Shown here one piece after another: positions 1-5,432 of a stretch of 8,983 nucleotides of DNA. Every line of letters begins with the position of its first letter. The stretch's first letter is position 1. The stretch is from contig JAQBXG010000064.1 of assembly GCA_027625125.1 (NCBI GenBank), forward strand, positions 1 through 8,983, written 5' to 3'. Position numbers and translations under genes: made by a program. A model generated the notes under the pieces. It worked only from the letters and a program-made list of their open reading frames with translations, made no database searches and was not told the DNA's origin. This DNA comes from Pseudomonadota bacterium. GTDB lineage: Bacteria; Pseudomonadota; Alphaproteobacteria; UBA2966; CAIVPW01.

Positions 1-234
1 GTAGCGGCAGCCGGCGGCCAGGTTGTCGAGCGCCGCCTCGACGGTGATATCGACGACGCCGCGTCCGCCGCCCGGCGCATACACGGTGACCGTTTCGGCG
101 CCGCCGAGGAATACGGCGCGTGGGCAGCTGAGATAGGTGCCGTCGGTGAAGCTTTCGCAGGCGGCCAGCACAAGCAGCGCCGACAGGGCCACGGTGCGGG
201 CGAAACCGTTCGGGATTCCGGGACGTTGCAACAT
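1..234 (-). CDS. Small predicted lipoprotein, function unknown (C-terminus cut by window edge)
   Basis: The reading frame starts at the ATG at 234-232 and stays open to the left edge, so only the first 78 residues are visible. The N-terminus is a lipoprotein signal: a short basic stretch (residues 1-13, with R4 and R13), a hydrophobic core (ALSALLVLA) and a lipobox LAAC with the lipidated cysteine at residue 26. This predicts processing by signal peptidase II and anchoring in the inner or outer membrane facing the periplasm. Residue 27 is E, not the inner-membrane retention D, so the outer membrane is possible. The mature part has two more cysteines (residues 37 and 76), a possible disulfide, and a VTVYAPGGGRGVVDITVEAALDN stretch that looks like beta-strands followed by a helix. 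I do not recognise the family. It is transcribed away from ispH across a 198-bp gap. The signal peptide is clear; the function is not. Confidence 0.72.
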   Translation of the reverse strand, partial: MLQRPGIPNGFARTVALSALLVLAACESFTDGTYLSCPRAVFLGGAETVTVYAPGGGRGVVDITVEAALDNLAAGCRY

Positions 235-432
235 CGAAGCGTTTCACCACAGGCCGTGGCACCAGAGGCCGTGCCGCCAGCAGCCGCAACAGAGGCCGGT
301 TCCGACGCAACCCTTGGCCGCCGCAGGCCGTTTCGTCTAGATTGGGCCGGCGCCGGACAGTACTCGACGGCGGCAACCCGAACAAGGCGCGGCGCCGAAC
401 AGCGGACTTCGCCCGTGCAATCGCCGGAACCC
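235..432. promoter_or_regulatory. Divergent intergenic region between the lipoprotein gene and ispH
   Basis: These 198 bp should contain the start signals for both the lipoprotein gene (leftward) and the ispH operon (rightward). The best rightward candidate is TTGGCC (314-319) followed after 18 bp by TAGATT (338-343). Each hexamer matches the sigma-70 consensus at 4 of 6 positions, so this is weak. Four copies of AGGCCG occur at 251, 266, 293 and 325, and a short hairpin (GGCAC at 258-262 with GTGCC at 271-275) lies among them. No credible small gene is seen here. Confidence 0.45.
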
Positions 433-1380
433 ATGAACCAGCCGCCCTTGACCATCCTGCTGGCCAGACCGCGCGGGTTTTGCGCCGGAGTGGACCGCGC
501 CATCCAGATCGTCGAACGGGCGCTGGAGCGATTCGGCGCGCCGGTCTACGTCCGCCACGAAATCGTTCACAACCGCGCCGTGGTCGAGGAACTGGAATCG
601 CGCGGGGCAATCTTTGTCGACGAGCTGGACGCGATGCCGCCAGGGGCGCGAGTCGTGTTTTCGGCCCACGGGGTGCCGAAATCGGTGCCGGCGGCGGCGG
701 AGCGCCGCGGGCTGGAATACCTGGACGCGACCTGTCCGCTGGTCAGCAAGGTCCACCGCGGCGCCGAGCGCCACGCCGCCGAGGGCCGCGAAATCGTGTT
801 GATCGGCCATGCCGGGCACCCGGAGGTCGCCGGCACGCTGGGGCAGGTGCCCGAAGGGGAGATGCATCTGGTCGAGACCGTGGCCGACGCCGAGGCGTTC
901 GCGCCCCGCGATCCTTCGCGGCTGGCGTATGCCACCCAGACGACTTTGGCGGTGGACGACACCCGCGAAATCATCGACGTGCTGCGACGGCGGTTTCCGG
1001 ACATTCGCGAACCGCACAACGACGACATCTGCTATGCGACCACCAACCGCCAGGCGGCGGTGAAGGCGATCGCCCCGCGCTGCGACGCGATTGTCGTCAT
1101 CGGCTCGCCGAATTCGTCGAACTCGGTGCGGCTGGTGGAGGTGGCGCAGCGCGCCGGGTGCGCGCGGTCGATGCTGGTCGGCAGTCGCGACGAACTGGAC
1201 CTGGATTCGTTTGCTGGCATCGCCACGGTCGGCGTGACTGCCGGCGCTTCGGCCCCGGAGTGGCTGGTGGCCGATGTGGTGGCGGCGTTCGGCGAACGAT
1301 TCGCGGCGACCGTGGAGGAAATCACGGTGACGACCGAGGACGTGCATTTCCGGCTGCCGCGCGTGTTGGCGGACGCCTGA
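433..1380 (+). CDS. ispH: 4-hydroxy-3-methylbut-2-enyl diphosphate reductase (IspH/LytB)
   Basis: IspH catalyses the last step of the MEP isoprenoid pathway, reducing HMBPP to IPP and DMAPP in the cytosol with a [4Fe-4S] cluster. The predicted protein has 315 residues, the usual family length. The three cluster cysteines are present: C17 in RGFCAGVDRA, C101 in DATCPLV and C200 in DDICYATTNRQ. Substrate-site motifs are intact: H46 in EIVHN, H79 in SAHGV, H129 and the proton-relay E131 in GHPEV, the QTTL segment (169-172) and SPNSSNS (225-231). The ATG at 433 is chosen because family similarity begins within a few residues of it. An in-frame GTG at 415 would add only six residues, and neither has a strong Shine-Dalgarno (GGAA lies 4 nt before the ATG). 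It heads an operon with thrB starting 4 bp after its stop. Nothing appears broken. Confidence 0.97.
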   Translation: MNQPPLTILLARPRGFCAGVDRAIQIVERALERFGAPVYVRHEIVHNRAVVEELESRGAIFVDELDAMPPGARVVFSAHGVPKSVPAAAERRGLEYLDATCPLVSKVHRGAERHAAEGREIVLIGHAGHPEVAGTLGQVPEGEMHLVETVADAEAFAPRDPSRLAYATQTTLAVDDTREIIDVLRRRFPDIREPHNDDICYATTNRQAAVKAIAPRCDAIVVIGSPNSSNSVRLVEVAQRAGCARSMLVGSRDELDLDSFAGIATVGVTAGASAPEWLVADVVAAFGERFAATVEEITVTTEDVHFRLPRVLADA

Positions 1381-1384
1381 GCCG

Positions 1385-2347
1385 GTGGCGGTCTATACAC
1401 CGGTGACGGACGCACAGCTTGCGGAGCTGCTGTCCGGATTCGATCTGGGCGAACTGGTATCCCACACAGGGATCGCCGAAGGGGTCGAGAATTCGAACTA
1501 TCGGCTGACGACGACCCGCGGCGCGTTTATTCTGACGATCTATGAAAAGCGCGTGTCGCGCGCCGATCTGCCGTTCTTTCTGGGGCTGATGGACCATCTG
1601 GCCGCTGCCGGGGTCCCCTGCCCGACCCCGGTCCATCGCCGCGACGGCAGCGCCTTGGTCGAGATCGGCGGCAAAGCCGCGGCGATCGTCACGTTTCTGG
1701 AGGGCCGCTGGCCGCGCCGGCCTGATCCGGCCCATTGCCGCGAGCTGGGCGGGGCGATGGCGCGCATGCATCTGGCCGGAGGCGGATACCAGCGGCGGCG
1801 CAAGAACGACCTGGGGCTGGCCGGGTGGCGGGAGTTGTTCGGGCGCTGTGGGGAGCGCGCCGACGACGTTGCCCCCGGGCTGGCGGCGGAGATCGGCGGC
1901 GAGCTTGGACATCTGGAGCGCCATTGGCCGGAGGGGCTTCCGGCCGGGGTCATCCACGCCGACCTGTTCCCCGACAACGTGTTCTTCGACGGCGACCGCT
2001 TGAGCGGCATCATCGACTTCTATTTCGCCTGCAACGATTGTTTCGCCTATGACGTGGCGATCTGTCTGAACGCATGGTGCTTTGAGCCGGATGCGTCGTT
2101 CAATATCACCAAGGCGTGGCAGATGTTGCAGGCCTATCGCGAGGTGCGGCCGTTTTCCGACGCCGAACTGGCGAGTCTGCCGTTGCTGGCGCGCGGCGCG
2201 GCGGTGCGGTTCCTGTTGACGCGGCTGTACGACTGGTTGAATCAGGTCGAGGGAGCAATGGTCAAACCGAAGGACCCGATGGAGTACGTACTCAAGCTGC
2301 GCTTTCATCAGAGCGTGTCGGGGCCGGAGGCGTTCGGGCTGGCATGA
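1385..2347 (+). CDS. thrB: Homoserine kinase, APH/choline-kinase-fold type
   Basis: This enzyme phosphorylates L-homoserine with ATP to give O-phosphohomoserine, the substrate of threonine synthase (thrC, encoded on the other strand at 7291-8685). The 320-residue protein is the aminoglycoside-phosphotransferase-fold homoserine kinase, not the GHMP-type of E. coli. The N-terminal lobe has the nucleotide-binding segment GVENSNYRL (33-41), followed by FILTIYEKR (48-56), which carries the lysine expected to contact ATP. The catalytic loop is HADLFPDN (H191, D193, N198) and the metal-binding aspartate is D211 in GIIDF. The start is GTG at 1385, giving MAVYTPV, which matches the conserved start of the family as I remember it. 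It begins 4 bp after the ispH stop with only a weak ribosome-binding site, which suggests translational coupling. Its stop overlaps the rnhA start (ATGA). Confidence 0.95.
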   Translation: MAVYTPVTDAQLAELLSGFDLGELVSHTGIAEGVENSNYRLTTTRGAFILTIYEKRVSRADLPFFLGLMDHLAAAGVPCPTPVHRRDGSALVEIGGKAAAIVTFLEGRWPRRPDPAHCRELGGAMARMHLAGGGYQRRRKNDLGLAGWRELFGRCGERADDVAPGLAAEIGGELGHLERHWPEGLPAGVIHADLFPDNVFFDGDRLSGIIDFYFACNDCFAYDVAICLNAWCFEPDASFNITKAWQMLQAYREVRPFSDAELASLPLLARGAAVRFLLTRLYDWLNQVEGAMVKPKDPMEYVLKLRFHQSVSGPEAFGLA

Positions 2348-2784
2348 ACGGCGACGAGATCGACGCCTTTACCGACGGCGCCTGTCTGGGCAATCCCGGC
2401 CCCGGCGGCTGGGGCGTGCTGTTGCGCGCCGGCGGCAAGGAACGCGAATTGTCCGGCGGCGAGGCGGCGACGACCAACAACCGCATGGAGTTGATGGCGG
2501 CGATTGTTGCGCTGGAATCCGTGGCGGCGGGCAGCCGCGTTCGCGTGCATGCCGATTCGACCTATGTGAAGAACGGCATCACCGAATGGATCGCGCGCTG
2601 GAAGAAGAACGGCTGGCGCACGGCGGCGAAAAAGCCGGTGGCCAATGTCGATTTGTGGCAGCGGTTGGAGGCGGCGGTCGCCGGCCATGACGTGAGCTGG
2701 CACTGGATTCGCGGCCACAACGGCCACCCGGAGAACGAACGCGCCGACGCACTGGCCGGCGCCGCCGCACGCGCGGCGGCGTAG
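2344..2784 (+). CDS. rnhA: Ribonuclease HI
   Basis: RNase HI cleaves the RNA strand of RNA-DNA hybrids, removing R-loops and primer RNA. The predicted protein has 146 residues, the usual length for a bacterial type 1 enzyme without extra domains. All catalytic residues are visible: D11 in FTDGACLGNPGPGG, E49 in TNNRMEL, D71 in HADSTYV and D135 in ENERADALA, plus the assisting H125 in RGHNGH. The basic protrusion that helps hold the hybrid is also present (WARWKK-like stretch, about residues 82-97, with a conserved tryptophan and lysine pattern). The ATG at 2344 overlaps the thrB stop by 4 bp. A GGAGG sits 13 nt upstream, rather far away, so reinitiation after thrB is likely. It is the last gene of the ispH-thrB-rnhA operon and converges on the acetyltransferase gene. 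Confidence 0.97.
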   Translation: MNGDEIDAFTDGACLGNPGPGGWGVLLRAGGKERELSGGEAATTNNRMELMAAIVALESVAAGSRVRVHADSTYVKNGITEWIARWKKNGWRTAAKKPVANVDLWQRLEAAVAGHDVSWHWIRGHNGHPENERADALAGAAARAAA

Positions 2785-2797
2785 CGATCCGGATCGC
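2784..2797. repeat. Perfect 14-bp palindrome between convergent stop codons
   Basis: The sequence GCGATCCGGATCGC is its own reverse complement. It fills almost the whole 14-bp gap between the rnhA TAG (2782-2784) and the opposing TAG of the acetyltransferase gene (2799-2801 on the minus strand). As RNA it could form only a 5-bp stem with a CCGG loop, and there is no T-tract on either side. It is therefore at best a weak bidirectional stop signal. The palindrome is certain; the function is not. Confidence 0.6.
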
Positions 2798-2798
2798 G

Positions 2799-3284
2799 CT
2801 ATTCGAACTGGCCGTCGAGTTCCTTGCGGAAAATCGCGACGGGATCGCGCAGGGTCGGCGCACCGCCGGAAATGATCTTCCAGCCGCGCCGCAACAGCAT
2901 TTTCGACTCCGGCTCGGACCCGCAGTGGATTTGCGAGAACCCGAGGCGGATCGCCTCGCGCTCGATGCGCGCAACCAGCGCGCCGCCGATGCCGGTGCCG
3001 CGCTGGGCCGGGTCGACCCAGATGGCGGCGAGCCACGGCCGCAGGTGCGGGTGGCTGGCCATCGACGATTCCTTCAGCGCCGCGGTGCCGACGGCGCGGC
3101 CGTCGACGACGGCGGCGACGGCGATCGGCAGCCGGTCGCGATTGCAGGAGTCGGTCAGGTTTGCGGCCGCGTCCCCCGGCCCGCCCGGACCGTAGTATTC
3201 GGGCCATTCGGCGGCGAACGCCTGGGCCAGCGCCGGGACTAGATCAGGTGCGTCGGCGAGATAGACAAGATCGGGTTGCGCCAT
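2799..3284 (-). CDS. GNAT-family N-acetyltransferase
   Basis: This 161-residue protein has the single-domain GNAT fold and should transfer an acetyl group from acetyl-CoA to an amine; the substrate is unknown. The pyrophosphate-binding motif is clear: WVDPAQRGTGIGGALV, with Q94-R95-G96-T97-G98-I99-G100 at the start of the helix. Before it lies the beta-4 strand WLAAIWV. The C-terminal SEPESKMLLRRGWKIISGG matches the usual 'x-N/S-x-x-a-x-x-l-Y/L-x-x-x-G-F/W' segment. The start is well supported by AGGAG (3291-3295) 6 nt before the ATG, and this Shine-Dalgarno overlaps the stop codon of the peroxiredoxin gene upstream. It is the last gene of the three-gene redox operon. Its role there cannot be deduced from sequence. 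Confidence 0.9.
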   Translation of the reverse strand: MAQPDLVYLADAPDLVPALAQAFAAEWPEYYGPGGPGDAAANLTDSCNRDRLPIAVAAVVDGRAVGTAALKESSMASHPHLRPWLAAIWVDPAQRGTGIGGALVARIEREAIRLGFSQIHCGSEPESKMLLRRGWKIISGGAPTLRDPVAIFRKELDGQFE

Positions 3285-3293
3285 TGCGGACTC

Positions 3294-3776
3294 CTAGAGT
3301 TGCCCCAGCATATGGGCCGCCGAACAGATCGTATGCGCCCCCGGATCATCCTCGATATTGAGTTCGGTGACCACACCATCGTCGACAATCGCCGAATAGC
3401 GCCGGGAACGGACACCGAGGCCCGCAACGGCGAGATCGATTTCCAGCCCCATCGCGGTGGTGAGCGCGGCATTGCCGTCGGCGATGAGCAGCACCCGGTC
3501 GCCGACCCCGAGTGCGCGCCCCCACGCATCCATCACAAACGGGTCGTTGACGGCGACGCAGACGATGCGTTCGATGCCTTTTTCCTGCAACGCATTGGCA
3601 TTTTGCAGATAGCCGGGCAAATGTTCGTTGTGGCAGGTGGGCGTGTAGGCGCCGGGAACCGCGAACAACGCGACCTTGTTGCCCGCGAAGATTTCCCGCG
3701 CGCTGATCGGTTGCGGCCCGTTCGGGCCGAGCCGGTACACTGTCGCTTCTGGAATCCTGTCGCCGATGCCGATCAT
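3294..3776 (-). CDS. Peroxiredoxin, Prx5 (redoxin) type
   Basis: This 160-residue enzyme should reduce hydrogen peroxide and organic hydroperoxides with a peroxidatic cysteine. The active-site motif PGAYTPTCHNEHLPGY gives P41, T45 and peroxidatic C48, and the matching arginine is R126 in VRSRRY, followed by the family signature SAIVDDGVV. Further cysteines are C73 (IVCVAV) and C151 (HTICSAAHML). C151 sits where Prx5 proteins often carry a resolving cysteine, so a 2-Cys mechanism is possible but unproven. No signal peptide is present, so it is cytosolic. No glutaredoxin domain is fused, unlike in some bacterial Prx5 proteins, so the reductant may be glutathione/glutaredoxin or thioredoxin. GGGAG (3784-3788) lies 7 nt before the ATG. 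The gene follows the DsbD-alpha-like gene by 84 bp and precedes the acetyltransferase gene by 9 bp. Confidence 0.94.
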   Translation of the reverse strand: MIGIGDRIPEATVYRLGPNGPQPISAREIFAGNKVALFAVPGAYTPTCHNEHLPGYLQNANALQEKGIERIVCVAVNDPFVMDAWGRALGVGDRVLLIADGNAALTTAMGLEIDLAVAGLGVRSRRYSAIVDDGVVTELNIEDDPGAHTICSAAHMLGQL

Positions 3777-3860
3777 TTCGTTGCTCCCACATTTGCCGTG
3801 GCGCGCGAACGCCCCGCGCCGCCCCTGCCAGATAGCATACCCGGCCCAGTATTTCAGGAG
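3777..3860. other. Short intra-operon spacer between the DsbD-alpha-like gene and prx
   Basis: This 84-bp gap is the largest within the minus-strand redox operon. It holds the peroxiredoxin Shine-Dalgarno (GGGAG, 3784-3788 on the minus strand) and a GC-rich stretch. No T-tract terminator and no clear promoter hexamers are seen. Co-transcription with the upstream gene is the simplest reading, although a separate promoter cannot be excluded. Confidence 0.4.
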
Positions 3861-4733
3861 TCAGTCGGCGATGTCGATGTCGAGCGTGCGTTCGATCGCC
3901 CGTTCGCCGTCGACCAGCGTGACGGTCAGCGGATTGGCGACCAGGCCCGCGCGGGCGACTTCGTCGCCGGTGACCGCGACCAGCAGGATCGCGCGGCGGC
4001 CGCCGGCCACCAGACGCACCGACGGCGGCCCGAACGACAGGCCCGGCCCGGATTCGAGGATGACGTCGGGTTCGCGCAGCGGTTCGTTCGCGCGCACCAG
4101 AATCTCGAGCGTCGGGACGGCGCCATTGGTCAGCGTCGCCCGCTCGACGGACATGCCGGCAAAGGTCGCCGGGGCCGGGACCCGGGCGCGGAACCGCTCG
4201 ATCAACGCCGCCGCCGCTTCGCCGCTGCCGCCGCCGGCGGCGGGGAGATCGAGGGTGAGGGTGGCGCTGACCGGAATGCAGATGTTCATGCAGACCGCGT
4301 AGGTGAGCGCGAGATCGATGCGTACCGGCTGCGCCGGATCGGCGACCGCGAGTTCGACCGGAAAGACGACCTCGTCGAGGTAGCCCCAGGTGGTCATGCC
4401 GAATGTCGTGAACTTCTGTGGCGTCGGCCAGGACACCGTTGCGCCCATGACGTTGACCGATCCGCGCCAGTCGAAGGTCGGCGGAACGCCGGCGTCGCCG
4501 GGCGAGCGCCAGTACGTTTCCCACCCCGGCTCGAGCGCGAGATGTACGCCGGCCGAAATGACCGTGCGGCCATCGACCGACGGCGCGGCGGCGACCAGGC
4601 GTGCCCGGCTGTGCGGACCGTCGACCCAATCGCCGGCCGCGGCCCACGCGACCGCCGCCGGCAGCAGCGCCGCCAACAGCAGCGCGAATGCGGCGGCGGA
4701 TCGGCTGACTGGTGTGGGTGGTTGCCGTTGCAT
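3861..4733 (-). CDS. Exported DsbD N-terminal (alpha) domain-like thiol-disulfide protein, stand-alone
   Basis: The 290-residue precursor starts with a Sec signal peptide: R3 and R11, then the hydrophobic run AAAFALLLAALLPAAVAWAAA, with likely cleavage around residues 31-33. The mature part resembles the periplasmic DsbD-alpha/ScsB N-terminal fold: GVHLALEPGWETYWRSPGDAGVPP (62-85), FDWRGS, WPTPQKF and WGYLDEVVFPV, then the cysteine pair C148 and C152 in AVCMNICIPV. In DsbD this pair passes electrons to periplasmic thiol proteins. Here the spacing is CX3C, as I recall for ScsB-like proteins, not the CX5C of E. coli DsbD. There are no transmembrane beta-domain helices and no thioredoxin-like gamma domain, so an electron donor must come from elsewhere. 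The ATG at 4733 has GGGAG (4740-4744) 6 nt upstream. It heads the operon with prx and the acetyltransferase gene and diverges from yqgE. Confidence 0.86.
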   Translation of the reverse strand: MQRQPPTPVSRSAAAFALLLAALLPAAVAWAAAGDWVDGPHSRARLVAAAPSVDGRTVISAGVHLALEPGWETYWRSPGDAGVPPTFDWRGSVNVMGATVSWPTPQKFTTFGMTTWGYLDEVVFPVELAVADPAQPVRIDLALTYAVCMNICIPVSATLTLDLPAAGGGSGEAAAALIERFRARVPAPATFAGMSVERATLTNGAVPTLEILVRANEPLREPDVILESGPGLSFGPPSVRLVAGGRRAILLVAVTGDEVARAGLVANPLTVTLVDGERAIERTLDIDIAD

Positions 4734-4741
4734 GGCGTGCT

Positions 4742-4754
4742 CCCAATATATGGG
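4742..4754. repeat. 13-bp inverted repeat with AT core (CCCA-N5-TGGG)
   Basis: CCCAATATATGGG has 4-bp arms around an ATATA core and is conspicuous in GC-rich DNA. Its left end overlaps the Shine-Dalgarno of the DsbD-alpha-like gene (4740-4744). A bound regulator, or pairing in the transcript, could therefore limit expression of the redox operon. It is short, and function is inferred only from position. Confidence 0.4.
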
Positions 4755-4795
4755 GGTGCGGGACCGTACCATGGTCACGTTGTTGCTACCTCGAA

Positions 4796-4855
4796 GCGAA
4801 GCGAAGCAAGGCAAGGCGAAGCGAAGCAAAGCAAGGCGAAGCGAGGCAAAGCGAG
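4796..4855 (+). repeat. Three 20-bp tandem repeats (twelve GCRAR pentamers) abutting the yqgE start codon
   Basis: The stretch is twelve consecutive 5-bp units of form GCRAR. They group into three 20-bp copies at 4796-4815, 4816-4835 and 4836-4855. Copies 1 and 2 differ at one base, and copies 2 and 3 at two bases. A degenerate thirteenth pentamer (TCGAA, 4791-4795) precedes them. The last copy ends on the base before the yqgE ATG. An A-to-G difference in copy 3 creates GAGG (4843-4846), 9 nt before the ATG, which is the only Shine-Dalgarno-like site for yqgE. The repeat is open in frame with yqgE, but the nearest in-frame start codons lie upstream inside the neighbouring gene, so it is most likely 5' untranslated sequence. 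Confidence 0.88.
4843..4846 (+). promoter_or_regulatory. Putative yqgE ribosome-binding site inside the tandem repeat
   Basis: GAGG lies 9 nt before the ATG at 4856 and is formed by a base specific to the third repeat copy; the equivalent position in copies 1 and 2 reads GAAG. AAGG motifs in other copies (for example 4808-4811) lie too far from the ATG to serve. Confidence 0.5.
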
Positions 4856-5425
4856 ATGCGCCGTGTAACCGAAGGATACCTGACCGGAAACCTGCTGGTC
4901 GCGATGCCGACGATGGGCGACCCCAGATTTGCGCGCAGTCTGGTGTATCTGTGCGCCCATTCGGACGCCGGGGCGCTGGGGCTGGTGGTCAACCGCCTGA
5001 GCGACGACATCAGCTTTGCCGAGCTGCTGCGCCAATTGGGTCTGGAGCCGCCCGCCGACGGGGGCGAAATCCGCGTCCATTTCGGCGGACCGGTCGAGGA
5101 AAGCCGCGGGTTCGTGCTGCATTCCGGCGACTATGCGCGGGAGGCGACGCTGGTCGTCGACGAGGATGTGGGCTTGACCGCGTCGGTCGACGTGCTGTCG
5201 GCGATCGCCGAGGGCCACGGCCCGCGCCACAGCCTGTTGGCGTTGGGCTATGCCGGATGGGCGCCGGGGCAGCTGGAAGCCGAAATCCAGGCGAACGGAT
5301 GGCTGCACGTCGACGCCGACGAGGAGCTGTTGTTCGGCGACGATGTGAACGGGAAGTGGGACCGGGCGATGAAGAAGATCGGCCTGGATATTTCGGTGCT
5401 GTCCGGGGAAGCCGGCAGCGCCTGA
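4856..5425 (+). CDS. yqgE: YqgE/AlgH family protein (UPF0301/DUF179)
   Basis: The 189-residue protein is of the usual YqgE/AlgH length. The family signature is clear: YLTGNLLVAMPTMGDPRF (residues 8-25) followed by LVYLCAHSDAGALGLVVNR, then HFGGPVEESRGFVLHS and LALGYAGWAPGQLEAEI. The biochemical role is not established. Homologues have been linked to alginate regulation (AlgH in Pseudomonas) and the fold is a compact alpha/beta domain with a conserved surface patch. No signal peptide or membrane segment is seen, so it is cytosolic. The ATG at 4856 is chosen because homologues start close to the LTG motif; the upstream frame is only tandem repeat. It diverges from the redox operon and converges with the RimJ-like gene across 7 bp. 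Confidence 0.94.
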   Translation: MRRVTEGYLTGNLLVAMPTMGDPRFARSLVYLCAHSDAGALGLVVNRLSDDISFAELLRQLGLEPPADGGEIRVHFGGPVEESRGFVLHSGDYAREATLVVDEDVGLTASVDVLSAIAEGHGPRHSLLALGYAGWAPGQLEAEIQANGWLHVDADEELLFGDDVNGKWDRAMKKIGLDISVLSGEAGSA

Positions 5426-5432
5426 GCGGAGT

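Larger units (their letters stand above)
4734..4855. promoter_or_regulatory. Divergent control region between the DsbD-alpha-like gene and yqgE
   Basis: These 122 bp must serve both the leftward redox operon and rightward yqgE. The half near the redox operon contains its Shine-Dalgarno and the inverted repeat at 4742-4754. The half near yqgE is filled by a 20-bp tandem repeat (4796-4855). A weak rightward promoter could be TTGCCG (4722-4727) with TATATG (4747-4752) at a long 19-bp spacing. No leftward promoter stands out, and the repeat would lie within its range. Confidence 0.4.

Noticed and set aside
337..1347. Minus-strand open frame (about 336 codons) opposite ispH
   Set aside because: It is a shadow of ispH with atypical composition (many His/Arg/Gln) and no motifs.
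4712..4855. N-terminal extension of yqgE that would translate the tandem repeat
   Set aside because: The frame is open, but it needs a GTG inside the divergent neighbouring gene, lacks a Shine-Dalgarno and gives an extension unlike YqgE homologues, which start near LTGNLLVAMP.
3276..4868. Long plus-strand open frame (about 530 codons) opposite the redox operon
   Set aside because: It is antisense to three well-recognised genes, is Arg/Gly/Asp-rich with no recognisable motif, and is the usual by-product of high GC at third codon positions.
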